A stretch of 64,000 nt of DNA, taken from JAKPUX01 sp964436305 (GTDB taxonomy: Bacteria; Zhuqueibacterota; Zhuqueibacteria; Residuimicrobiales; Residuimicrobiaceae). The notes under the pieces are model-generated. The model ran no database searches. It worked only from the letters and a program-made list of their open reading frames with translations, and was not told where the DNA came from. The position numbers were made by a program, and so were the translations under genes. The first letter of the stretch is position 1. Every line of letters starts with the position of its first letter. Below are positions 25,544-34,051 of this stretch, one piece after another. Where the stretch lies: the NCBI GenBank assembly GCA_964436305.1, contig CAYTCI010000002.1, forward strand, positions 1 to 64,000, read 5' to 3'.

Positions 25544-26542
25544 ATGAAGCGCTTTGTTTTCATCATGAGGTTATGCCTGGACCATGCTGTGGACCCACTG
25601 AATCGCGTCAACCGGCCGTTGATCCTGGTCGTCGATGATCTCCCGGTTAACATCCAGCTGATTCAAAACTACCTTTCCGCTGTGGGCTATGACACCATGG
25701 CGGCCAACAATGGCGAAGAAGCCCTCTCGCGCATCCGTGAGCGGTTGCCCGATCTCGTCCTGCTCGACGTGATGATGCCCAAGCTGGATGGCTTCGAGAC
25801 CTGCAGGCGCCTCAAGAGTAACCTCTCCACCCAGTACATACCTGTGATCATGGTCACGGCGCTCAACGAGCTGGACGACAAGATTCGCGGCATCGAGGCC
25901 GGGGCGGATGATTTCATCAGCAAGCCCTTCAATCGTCTCGAACTGCTCGCCCGGGTAAAATCGCTGCTGCGCGTCAAGACCCTGCACGACCAGCTCCAGG
26001 TCAAGATCCGTCAGCTCGAGCAGATGAAGGAGCAACTGCGCGCCCTGGCGGTCACCGACGGGCTGACCGGGGTCTATAACTACCGGTACTTCCGCCAGTA
26101 TCTCACGCAGGAGATCCGCCGGGCCGAGCGGCACCAGCTGCATGTCTCCCTGGCGATGCTGGATATCGATTTTTTCAAGCGGTTTAATGATGCATATGGC
26201 CATCTGGCCGGTGACGAGGTGCTGCGCATCGTCGCCCGGCTGATGAAGAGCCATACCCGCGCCATCGATGTGGTGGCCCGATACGGCGGCGAAGAGTTCG
26301 CCCTGATTCTGCCCGAGACCAACAAGGCCCAGGCCCGGATCGTCGCGGACAAGGTGCGCCGCCTGGTGGAGAATTTCCCCTTTCCGCAAAAAATCGGCGT
26401 GGAACAGGCCCATCTCACCGTCAGTGTCGGTGTGGCGACTTACACCGAGGACGCCAAGACGGCCGATACCCTGATTCATATCGCCGACCAGCGACTCTAT
26501 CATGCCAAATCGGAAGGACGGAATTGTGTTGTGGATCTGTAA
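25544..26542 (+). CDS. Receiver-GGDEF response regulator (diguanylate cyclase, PleD-like)
   Basis: A receiver domain (LILVVDDLPVN, phospho-acceptor Asp in LVLLDVMMPK, Lys in SKPFNR) is followed by a short coiled coil and a GGDEF domain. The active-site signature is RYGGEEF, and the inhibitory I-site RxxD (RAID) sits exactly five residues before it, so both catalysis and c-di-GMP feedback look intact. It makes c-di-GMP from two GTP, probably on phosphorylation by a kinase encoded next door. The start is uncertain: ATG 25544 is used, while GTG 25499, ATG 25565 and GTG 25589 are in frame and none has a clear ribosome site. Confidence 0.92.
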   Translation: MKRFVFIMRLCLDHAVDPLNRVNRPLILVVDDLPVNIQLIQNYLSAVGYDTMAANNGEEALSRIRERLPDLVLLDVMMPKLDGFETCRRLKSNLSTQYIPVIMVTALNELDDKIRGIEAGADDFISKPFNRLELLARVKSLLRVKTLHDQLQVKIRQLEQMKEQLRALAVTDGLTGVYNYRYFRQYLTQEIRRAERHQLHVSLAMLDIDFFKRFNDAYGHLAGDEVLRIVARLMKSHTRAIDVVARYGGEEFALILPETNKAQARIVADKVRRLVENFPFPQKIGVEQAHLTVSVGVATYTEDAKTADTLIHIADQRLYHAKSEGRNCVVDL

Positions 26543-26557
26543 TGGGAGACTGCATCA

Positions 26558-28051
26558 GTGAGCAACTGGATCGCACTACAACTCAAGAGCAAACTCTTCC
26601 GCAAGCTCTTTCTCTACACCTTCACCTCCGCGATGCTGCCGCTGGTCCTGATGGGATTTTACTGGCTGCGGTGGACCGACGGGGGCAGTGCCGTGCTCTT
26701 TCCGGGCTTCTTCAGTGTCATCATCCTCGCCCTGCTGCTGGCCGGCATCGTCGCCTTTTTCCTCTCGCGCAATATCACCCTGCCGATCTCCGATCTGGCC
26801 AAAAGTGCCACCGAGATCGCCCGCGGCAATTTTTCCCACGAGATCAAGGTGCTCTCGAATGACGAAATCGGCCGCCTCGCCCGCCTCTTCAACTACATGA
26901 CCACCGAGCTGCGCCGCCTCGACAACATGAACCTGGCCCAGATCATCGCGGAACGCAACAAGACCCAGACCATCATCAAAAACATCGCCGATGGCGTCGT
27001 GGTCACCGATCCGCGCGGCAAAATCCTGCTGCTCAACGCCTCGGCCGAGCGCTGGCTGGGTCTGCGCGAACGCGACGCCCTGCAGCAGCCCCTCGAAAAT
27101 TTCATCAAAGAGGAGAAGATGCTGCAGCTCCTGGCCGATGCCGGCGAGAACAAGCTCAACGCCCTGCCGCCGCTCGAAATCACCCTGCGGCCGCCTGATG
27201 AATGGAAACCGCGCATCTTCCAGGCCCATGCCGCCCGCGTTCTTCAGGAGGACGGCGAACTCATCGGGATCGTCACCATCCTCAGCGACATCACCCAGCA
27301 GAAAGAGATCGACAAGATGAAGACCGAACTGGTCTCGATGGTGGCGCATGAGCTCCGCTCGCCGCTGACCAGCATCTCGGGCTTTAGCGAACTGCTCCTC
27401 GATCCCGAGCTGAGCCGGGAGCAGCAGGAGGAGTACGCCGGGATCATCCTCAAGGAATCCAACCGCCTTGGCGAACTGATCAACAAGTTTCTCGATATCT
27501 CGCGCATCGAATCGGGCCGGATCCAGCCCAAGAAGAGCGCCATCGATCTGGCCGAGACGGTGCAAATGGTCGTCGGCAACAACTCTTACCTCGCAACCCG
27601 CAAGAACATCGAGGTCGAGGTGCACCCGCCCGACCTGCCGGCGGAGGTCCTGGCCGACAGCGGCATGATGGAGCAGGTCTTTCTCAATCTCCTCTCCAAC
27701 GCGATCAAATACAGTCCGGAAAATACCCGTATCACCCTCCTGATCCGCCAGAACGAAAAGGAGGTGATTACCGAGGTGCACGATCAGGGCTATGGCATTC
27801 CGCGCAATGCCCTCGGCAAGATTTTCGACAAGTTCTTCCGCGTCACCGAGCACGAAGCGGTGCGCGCGAACACGGGGACGGGGCTGGGGCTGGCCCTGGT
27901 CAAACAGATCGTCGAACTGCACGGCGGCCGCATCACGGTCGAGAGCGAGATCGGCAAGGGCTCGGTCTTCACCGTCTACCTGCCCAAGGCCCAGCCGGGC
28001 CATGCCGATGACCCGGCGCCGGAAGAAGACACCGAAAACATGATCCGCTGA
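26558..28051 (+). CDS. Membrane histidine kinase, HAMP-PAS-HisKA-HATPase
   Basis: The 497-residue protein has two N-terminal membrane spans (~18-36 and ~46-68) with only a very short external loop. A HAMP domain (~70-120, RNITLPISDLAKSATEIARGNF), a PAS domain (~135-245), HisKA with MVAHELRSPLTSISGF (phospho-acceptor His264) and HATPase (N box NLLSNAIKYSPE, G boxes DQGYGIP, GTGLGLALVKQIV) follow. The layout resembles WalK/VicK kinases. The GTG at 26558 has GGGAG upstream. With almost no periplasmic domain it probably senses membrane state or a ligand of its PAS domain. It lies in one direction with four other signalling genes. Confidence 0.93.
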   Translation: MSNWIALQLKSKLFRKLFLYTFTSAMLPLVLMGFYWLRWTDGGSAVLFPGFFSVIILALLLAGIVAFFLSRNITLPISDLAKSATEIARGNFSHEIKVLSNDEIGRLARLFNYMTTELRRLDNMNLAQIIAERNKTQTIIKNIADGVVVTDPRGKILLLNASAERWLGLRERDALQQPLENFIKEEKMLQLLADAGENKLNALPPLEITLRPPDEWKPRIFQAHAARVLQEDGELIGIVTILSDITQQKEIDKMKTELVSMVAHELRSPLTSISGFSELLLDPELSREQQEEYAGIILKESNRLGELINKFLDISRIESGRIQPKKSAIDLAETVQMVVGNNSYLATRKNIEVEVHPPDLPAEVLADSGMMEQVFLNLLSNAIKYSPENTRITLLIRQNEKEVITEVHDQGYGIPRNALGKIFDKFFRVTEHEAVRANTGTGLGLALVKQIVELHGGRITVESEIGKGSVFTVYLPKAQPGHADDPAPEEDTENMIR

Positions 28052-28084
28052 TACCACGACGAAGAGATCCAGGAGGCGAGAAGG

Positions 28085-28765
28085 ATGAAAAAGGGTACGG
28101 TTTTGATGGTGGACGATAACCTGGACATGCTGCTGATCGGCCAGCGTATTTTCACCAAGGCCGGCTTTGAGTATCTCTCGGCGCGCAGCGGCCAGGAGGG
28201 GCTGGACAAGATGGCGGGTGGCGAGGTGGATCTGGTGATCCTCGACTATATGCTCCCCGATCTGACGGGCCAGCAATTTCTCCAGACCCTCGGCGCGGAG
28301 CCGGCCTATGCCGCTCTCCGCTCGATCCCGGTGGTGGTGTTGACCGCCCGGACCGATTATCTCGAGGAGCTGGATCCCTACTTTGCCTTCAATCTGCGCG
28401 CCATCCTCACCAAGCCCTTCGGGCACCGTGAGCTGGTGAATGTGGTTGACAACGTCCTCCGGCTCGAGAAGAGCCTCAAGGGATTGCGGCAAAGCGCTGC
28501 TGCGGCGCCGGCGGCCCCTGCGGCCGCATCCCCTGCCAGCCCCCTCGTGGCACCGAGCCTGCGCTGGGCCGACGATCTGCGCATCGCCGCCAATACCATC
28601 GCCCGCCTGGTCGCCGAGCTGCGCCAGGAATTGCCCGCCGGTCTCAGCGACCAGCAGCACCTCGACCTCGATGCGGTCCTGACCAGCAGCCGGCGGCTCG
28701 TACGGCTGATCGAGGAACACTTTCCCGCCAGCGAGCTCTTCTCCGAGCCGACGCTGACCGCCTGA
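28085..28765 (+). CDS. Receiver-domain protein with Ala/Pro linker and helical C-terminus
   Basis: Residues 1-125 are a complete receiver domain (Asp10, Asp11, phospho-acceptor Asp54, Thr87, Lys109 in LTKPFG). A linker rich in Ala and Pro (~140-158) leads to a helical tail (~160-226). The tail, with RIAANTIARLVAELRQEL and LDAVLTSSRRLVRLIEEHF, resembles the two helices of a HisKA dimerisation domain, but it has no phosphorylatable His in the right place and no ATPase domain. It has no DNA-binding or enzymatic output. It may act as a phosphate sink or bind another kinase. The gene lies between two kinase genes in the same direction. Confidence 0.85.
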   Translation: MKKGTVLMVDDNLDMLLIGQRIFTKAGFEYLSARSGQEGLDKMAGGEVDLVILDYMLPDLTGQQFLQTLGAEPAYAALRSIPVVVLTARTDYLEELDPYFAFNLRAILTKPFGHRELVNVVDNVLRLEKSLKGLRQSAAAAPAAPAAASPASPLVAPSLRWADDLRIAANTIARLVAELRQELPAGLSDQQHLDLDAVLTSSRRLVRLIEEHFPASELFSEPTLTA

Positions 28766-28791
28766 TCACCCGCTTTCCCGAGGCTGGAGCG

Positions 28792-30249
28792 ATGCAATTC
28801 GACTATGAGGAACTGATCGAGAGCGTGCAGGATATGGTCTTTGCCGTGAGCCGACCCGGCAAACTGATCTACTGCAACCGCCAGTTTGCGGGGTTCGCCG
28901 GCCGCAGCAAAAGCGGTCTGCGCGCTTTTCCGCTCATCGAGCTGGTCCATCCGCCGGACCGTCCCCGGGTTCAGCATATCCTGCAGGAGACCTGCCGCGG
29001 TGCGGTGCGCAGTTTCGAGGCGCGCTTTCTCTCCCGCGAGGGGACTCCCTTTTACTTTTCCACCAATCTGACCCCCATCGTCGAAAACGGCCATGTCACC
29101 GGCGCGGTCGGCATCTCGCGCGACATCAACGAACGCATCGTGCTCGAACAGCAGATCACCGGGCTGAAGAATTTTCAGGAGAGCATCCTCAAAAGCATGC
29201 AGGCGGGACTGATTACCGTCGACCTCGAGGGCCGGATCACCTCCTTCAATGCCGGGGCCGAAGAGGTGCTCAAGATCGGTGCCCGCGAAGCTCTCGGCCT
29301 GCCGCTGGCGCAAATCGTCGGCGAGGAGGCGGCGCGGACCTTTCTCCAGCAGGCGCCACGCGGTGATTTTCCCACCAACCGCGAAATGCCGCTCAAAACC
29401 CGCGCCGGCCATGAAACCGACATCGGCTTCACCGCCACCCCGCTGCTCGATGACAGCGGCGCGCACACCGGCTCGATCCTCAGTTTCAAGGATATCTCGG
29501 CGATCAAACGCATGCAGGCCGAGGTGATGCGCATGGACCGTCTCGCCTCTCTCGGGGTGCTCGCCTCCGGAATCGCCCACGAGATCAAGAATCCCCTGGC
29601 GGGCATCAAGGCGATGGCGCAGACCCTGCAGCAGGACGTGCTGCCGCGCGAGGAGAGTTTTGACTATCTCGAACGCATCGTCCGCCAGGTCAATCGCCTC
29701 GACGCCCTGCTCAAAACCTTTTTCGATTACGCCCGGCCACGGCCGCCGCAGCGCAAGCGCCACCGCATCCAGGATATCCTCCACGAGGTGATGACCCTGG
29801 TCGACAAGCGACTGCAGGAACACGAGATCCGCTTCGTCGCGCGCATTCCGGCCGAGACCCCGCCGATCTTCGCCGACTTTCACCAGATCCAGCAGGTGCT
29901 GCTCAACCTGATCATCAATGCCATCGACGCCATGGAGGAGGGGGGCGAGCTGCTCATCGAGGCGCAGCTGCGCCGCAGCACGCCGGCCTCCTATCCCGGC
30001 GGTGCCGCCGCACCGGCGCGGGCGGGGGTGGAGATCGCCGTCTCCGACACCGGGGAGGGGATCCCGGAGGAGAATCTCGAGGTCATCTTCGATCCCTTTT
30101 ACACGACCAAGGCCCAGGGGACCGGGCTCGGCCTCTCGATAGTCTATCGCATTATCGCCGCCCATGATGGGGAGATCACCGTCACCAGCCGGGTCGGAGC
30201 GGGGACCACATTTCGCGTACTACTGCCTACGGAGGAGGAGAAAAGATGA
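28792..30249 (+). CDS. Soluble PAS-PAS histidine kinase, NtrB-like
   Basis: The 485-residue protein has no membrane span. Two PAS domains (~5-125, ending GISRDINER, and ~130-245, ending SFKDISAIKR) precede HisKA with SGIAHEIKNPLAGIKAMAQTLQ (His263) and an HATPase domain (NLIINAIDAMEEGG, DTGEGIPEE, GTGLGLSIVYRIIAAHDG). The HEIKNPL form and the 4-nt ATGA overlap with the next gene, a sigma-54 activator, make it that activator's cognate kinase. The signal sensed by the PAS domains is unknown. Confidence 0.94.
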   Translation: MQFDYEELIESVQDMVFAVSRPGKLIYCNRQFAGFAGRSKSGLRAFPLIELVHPPDRPRVQHILQETCRGAVRSFEARFLSREGTPFYFSTNLTPIVENGHVTGAVGISRDINERIVLEQQITGLKNFQESILKSMQAGLITVDLEGRITSFNAGAEEVLKIGAREALGLPLAQIVGEEAARTFLQQAPRGDFPTNREMPLKTRAGHETDIGFTATPLLDDSGAHTGSILSFKDISAIKRMQAEVMRMDRLASLGVLASGIAHEIKNPLAGIKAMAQTLQQDVLPREESFDYLERIVRQVNRLDALLKTFFDYARPRPPQRKRHRIQDILHEVMTLVDKRLQEHEIRFVARIPAETPPIFADFHQIQQVLLNLIINAIDAMEEGGELLIEAQLRRSTPASYPGGAAAPARAGVEIAVSDTGEGIPEENLEVIFDPFYTTKAQGTGLGLSIVYRIIAAHDGEITVTSRVGAGTTFRVLLPTEEEKR

Positions 30250-31622
30250 AGGCGAGCATTCTCGTCGTCGAGGATAATGAGGATCTCTGCAAAACCATCG
30301 CCGACGTGATGAAGCATGAGGGGTATGGGGTCAAGACCGCGGCGAGTGGGGAGGAGGCGATCGCCCGGATTGAGAAGGGGTTGATCGATCTGGTGCTGCT
30401 GGACATCAAGCTGCCCAAAAAGAGCGGGCTGGAGGTGCTGGCGCGCATTCGCGAGCTGCAGCCCGAGCTGCTGGTGATCATGATCACCGCCCTGACCGAT
30501 GCCCGTCCCGCGGTCGAGGCGCTCAAGTCGGGGGCTTATGACTATCTGCTCAAGCCCTTCGAGCTGGATGAGCTCAAGCTGGTGGTGGCCAAAGCGCTCG
30601 AGACCCATCGCCTCAAGCTCGAGGTGGCGCGCCTCAAGGAGCAGCAGCGCCGCCGGGCGCCGGAGTCGGGCCTCTATGGTGAAAGCGCGGCCATCCAGGA
30701 GGTGCTCAATCTGGTCAAGATCATCGCCGAAACCCCGCGCACCTCGGTGCTGCTGGAGGGCGAGAGCGGCACCGGCAAGGAACTGGCCGCCGACGCCATC
30801 CATGCAGCGAGCGCCCGCGCCGACAAGCCGATCATCAAGATCAACTGCGCCGCCATTCCGGAGAATCTCCTTGAAAGCGAACTCTTCGGTTATGAAAAGG
30901 GGGCCTTTACCGATGCCAAGGGGACCAAGCGCGGGCTCTTCGAGCTGGCCCACGGCGGCACCATCTTTCTCGACGAGATTTCGAGCATGAAGCTCTCCCT
31001 GCAGCCCAAACTGCTGCGGGTGCTGGAGAGCAGCACCTTCCGCCGTATCGGCGGGACGACGGACATCACCGTCGATGTGCGCGTCATCGCCGCCACCAAC
31101 CAGAATCTCGAATCCTGTGTCCGCGACGGACTTTTCCGCGAGGATCTGCTCTACCGCCTCAAGGTGATGGTGATCCAGCTGCCGCCCTTGCGCGAGCACC
31201 CCGAGGATATCCTGCCGATGGCCAAGCTTTTCATCGAACAGAACAACCGTGAGTTCAACCGCTCGATCAAGGGGATATCGGCCGAGGCGGCGGAGATGAT
31301 GCTGCGCTACCCCTGGCCTGGCAATGTCCGTGAACTCAAGAACGTCCTCGAGCGCGCGGTCATCCTCTGCAAGCGCGAGGAGATCACCCCCGAGCTGCTG
31401 CATCTCGAACCGATCGAATTCCCCGCGGCGGCCTCGCCAGCGCCGCCGCCGGTCCGTGCCGCCGTTGCCGGTGGCGATGCGGAGACGCTGGCCGAGATCG
31501 AGCGCCAGCACGTCCTGCGCACCCTGGAAAAGTACCATAACAACAAATCCCGGACCGCCAAGATGCTCAACATCTCGCGCTCGACCCTGCGGGAGAAACT
31601 CAAGGAATACGGACTGGAATAG
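30246..31622 (+). CDS. Sigma-54-dependent response regulator, NtrC family
   Basis: The 458-residue protein has a receiver domain (phospho-acceptor Asp53), an AAA+ domain (Walker A GESGTGKELAADAIH, Walker B GGTIFLDEISS, arginine-finger region) and a Fis-type helix-turn-helix at the C-terminus (KSRTAKMLNISRSTLREKL). The sigma-54 contact loop reads GAFTDA (219-224) instead of GAFTGA; this variant occurs in other activators. It should open promoters of the kind found at 8189. A short convergent gap (6 bp) separates it from the radical SAM gene. Confidence 0.95.
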   Translation: MKASILVVEDNEDLCKTIADVMKHEGYGVKTAASGEEAIARIEKGLIDLVLLDIKLPKKSGLEVLARIRELQPELLVIMITALTDARPAVEALKSGAYDYLLKPFELDELKLVVAKALETHRLKLEVARLKEQQRRRAPESGLYGESAAIQEVLNLVKIIAETPRTSVLLEGESGTGKELAADAIHAASARADKPIIKINCAAIPENLLESELFGYEKGAFTDAKGTKRGLFELAHGGTIFLDEISSMKLSLQPKLLRVLESSTFRRIGGTTDITVDVRVIAATNQNLESCVRDGLFREDLLYRLKVMVIQLPPLREHPEDILPMAKLFIEQNNREFNRSIKGISAEAAEMMLRYPWPGNVRELKNVLERAVILCKREEITPELLHLEPIEFPAAASPAPPPVRAAVAGGDAETLAEIERQHVLRTLEKYHNNKSRTAKMLNISRSTLREKLKEYGLE

Positions 31623-31628
31623 GGCGGA

Positions 31629-32591
31629 TCAGCGTACGTTGCCCTTGAAGGGACGTTCGCGGTTGAAATCAGGCAGGAAGGGATCCTCGGCCTCGATCGA
31701 GCCCTCAAGGGGCTGGATGAAGAGGTTGCGGAAGCCGAGTTCATGCGCATGCTCGCAGACGCGGTAAAACTCGCCGTGCTCGAGCGGGCGATTGAGCTCC
31801 GCCTGCCGCACCATCCGCGCCGGCCGGTATTGGGACATCAGGCTCAGTGGCAGGTCGCGGCCGAATTCGGCGAAGAGGGTGGAGAGGGCATCCACGGAGT
31901 TGGCCACCTGGCCGGGCAGGACCAGATGGCGCACCAGGACACCGCGGCTGGCCAGGGGCTTGCCGGCGGTGAAATGGTCGAGAAAACCCTTCTGCCGCAC
32001 CATCTCGCAAAGGGCATCGAGGGCGACCAGAGGGTAATCGCGACAGCGCGACAGGGTGTGCGCCAGGGCGGCATCGCTGTATTTGTAATCCGGCAGATAA
32101 ATATCCACGCTCGACTCAACCCACCGCAGCATCTCTACTTTTTGATACCCGGAGCAGTTATAGACGACAGGGAGATCGAATCCCTGGCTGCGCAGGCGCT
32201 CGACGAGGTCGAGGAGGTGCGGCAAAAAGTGGTCCGGCGTCACCAGGTTGAGGTTGTGGATCTTTTGCTGGCGGACGAGATTGAGAATGCGCGCCGCGAG
32301 CTGCCCGACCTCGCTGATCGCCCCCAGATGCAGGCCCGAGATCTGATAGTTCTGGCAAAAGGTGCAGAGCAGGGAACACCCGCTGAGGAAGAGGGTGCCG
32401 GAGCCATGCTGGCCGCTGAGGGGCGGCTCTTCACCGAAGTGGGCTTCGAGGGAGGCAATGCGCAGCTCGTCCGATTCGCCGCATAGTCCCAGCTTGCCGG
32501 AGCTGCGATCGACGCCGCATTCGCGTGGACAGAGGGTGCAGTGCCGGTATGCTGCGTAGGGATCTGCCGGGATCATGATCTGCCTCGTCAT
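31629..32591 (-). CDS. PflX/AmmeMemoRadiSam-like radical SAM protein
   Basis: The 320-residue protein has the radical SAM cluster Cys72, Cys76, Cys79 (FLSGCSLLCTFCQNYQIS) and four extra cysteines near the N-terminus (Cys18, Cys21, Cys25, Cys37; HCTLCPRECGVDR ... GLCG) that could hold a second Fe-S cluster. This is the pattern of the uncharacterised PflX group, related to pyruvate formate-lyase activases. The ATG overlaps the upstream phosphoesterase stop by 4 nt. No glycyl radical enzyme is encoded nearby, so the target is unknown. Confidence 0.88.
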   Translation of the reverse strand: MTRQIMIPADPYAAYRHCTLCPRECGVDRSSGKLGLCGESDELRIASLEAHFGEEPPLSGQHGSGTLFLSGCSLLCTFCQNYQISGLHLGAISEVGQLAARILNLVRQQKIHNLNLVTPDHFLPHLLDLVERLRSQGFDLPVVYNCSGYQKVEMLRWVESSVDIYLPDYKYSDAALAHTLSRCRDYPLVALDALCEMVRQKGFLDHFTAGKPLASRGVLVRHLVLPGQVANSVDALSTLFAEFGRDLPLSLMSQYRPARMVRQAELNRPLEHGEFYRVCEHAHELGFRNLFIQPLEGSIEAEDPFLPDFNRERPFKGNVR

Positions 32592-33748
32592 TTTGGCGTG
32601 GTGAAGGTCAGATCGATGGTCACGATCTCGGGGCGGTTGCCGAGGCGCAATGGCGGACCCCAGGTGCCCACGCCGCAGGAGACGTAATACTGGGTTGCAC
32701 CCTTGCGCAGATAGCCCCAGCTCATTTCATAGATCCCGCGGGTGATATACTGAAAGGGAAAGATCTGGCCGTGGTGGGTATGGCCGGAGAGCTGGAGATC
32801 GATACCCTGTGCCTCGGCCTCCTCGAGGTGGAAGGGCTGGTGATCGAGGAGGATCAGCGGCTCGTTCTTGTCGGCAGGGGCGAGCAGTTCGCCGAGTTCC
32901 ATACGGCGGCCGCCGAAGGCACGGCCCTGGCGGTCGTCGCGGCCGATGAGCCAGACGGCATCGGCCGCCTTGACGACACGATCACGGAGCACGACGATGC
33001 CGGCGCTGCGCATATAGTCGAGGGCGTGCTCGATGCCGCTGAAATATTCATGATTGCCAGGGATGGCATAGACGCCATACTGCGCCGAGAGCTGCCGCAG
33101 CACCCCGGCCATGTTTTGTTTGGAGAGGGAGAGGACATCCTCGTCGAAGAGGTCGCCGCCGAGGAGGATTAGATCGGGTGACTGGGCGTTGATCAACGTG
33201 ACGATTTCCTGCATGCGCGAATTATGGATCATCGTGCCCAGGTGGATATCGGTGGCGAGAACCAGGCGCAGCCGGGCGACCGGTGCCGGTTTGGCGATCT
33301 CGAGAGTGAGATGCCGGACGCGCGGATAGCGGGCATTGATCGCCCCGGCCAGGGTCAGACCGGCGACGAGGGCGGTGGTGAGCCAGAAGAAGTTGAGGCT
33401 GGCTGCAGAGTGCATGCCCCGCCAGCCGGCGGGCATGAAGCGGAAGAAATGATCGGCGAGCCGCACCAGATCGATGGCGACGAGGGTCACCAGGGCCAGG
33501 ACGAGCAGGCCAGCCCAATAGGCGCCGATGTGGACGAGCAGGTCGCCGAACCAGGCACTGGCGCTGCGCTCTAGCCAGCGGCCCAGCGGGTAGGCGGCCG
33601 CGAGCACGACTACAAAGAGGGTGAAGAGGCCGCGCGGCCAGCCCTGCGCCGGCAGGGCCTGCAGACCGCGGCGGATAATGTACCAGTTCATCAGGGCATA
33701 GAGCCCGAGAACGATGGAGAGAAAGATAATAAAACCGCTGTGTTTCAT
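32588..33748 (-). CDS. Membrane-anchored metallophosphoesterase
   Basis: Residues 1-145 hold about four membrane spans; residues ~155-386 are a calcineurin-like phosphoesterase. All metal-binding motifs are visible: ATDIHLG, GGDLFD, PGNHEYF and SGHTHHGQIFPF, ending with GVGTWGPPLRLGNRPEI. It resembles the YkuE/YaeI group, which includes UDP-diacylglucosamine hydrolases and phosphodiesterases. The active site probably faces the periplasm, judging by the anchor. It is the first gene of a two-gene minus-strand operon with the PflX-like gene. Confidence 0.92.
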   Translation of the reverse strand: MKHSGFIIFLSIVLGLYALMNWYIIRRGLQALPAQGWPRGLFTLFVVVLAAAYPLGRWLERSASAWFGDLLVHIGAYWAGLLVLALVTLVAIDLVRLADHFFRFMPAGWRGMHSAASLNFFWLTTALVAGLTLAGAINARYPRVRHLTLEIAKPAPVARLRLVLATDIHLGTMIHNSRMQEIVTLINAQSPDLILLGGDLFDEDVLSLSKQNMAGVLRQLSAQYGVYAIPGNHEYFSGIEHALDYMRSAGIVVLRDRVVKAADAVWLIGRDDRQGRAFGGRRMELGELLAPADKNEPLILLDHQPFHLEEAEAQGIDLQLSGHTHHGQIFPFQYITRGIYEMSWGYLRKGATQYYVSCGVGTWGPPLRLGNRPEIVTIDLTFTTPK

Positions 33749-34051
33749 CCTGAGCGTAACTCCGTCAAATTAATTTCCGCAAATTTACGATTTTTTGCAT
33801 ATAAAACAAAAGGGAATCCTCGCTCAAGGCTGCATGGCCAGAAAACAGCTGACTTGCCGTGCTCTGGCGTCCATCCGACGCGTGCCCGTCAGGCCGATTT
33901 TCCGCGGCTGGATGCACCAGGCCCACACGGTTCTTGTCTGTTTTCCGCCCGGTCGGCGCCATATTTTGCAGCCTGCCTGCTGGCATAAAAGGCTTGATTC
34001 TTTGGTGATTTTTATCTAATTTCAGTAAATTGATTTTCTTACCTTGGGCTT
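33749..34051. other. 303-bp divergent intergenic region, no gene seen
   Basis: This gap separates the phosphoesterase gene (minus) from dacB (plus). On the minus strand TTGTTT (33809-33804), a 16-bp spacer and TAAATT (33787-33782) is a weak promoter candidate. On the plus strand TTGGTG (34002-34007), an 18-bp spacer and TAAATT (34026-34031) is another. The GC-rich middle holds no ORF, tRNA or riboswitch I can recognise. Confidence 0.5.

Noticed and set aside
26576..28720. 714-codon open frame antisense to the two-component genes
   Set aside because: Same codon-bias artefact; the plus-strand kinase and receiver genes carry all conserved motifs.
33830..33990. Cobalamin-type riboswitch in the divergent gap
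   Set aside because: No B12-box-like GCCACTG sequence and no convincing pairing on either strand.
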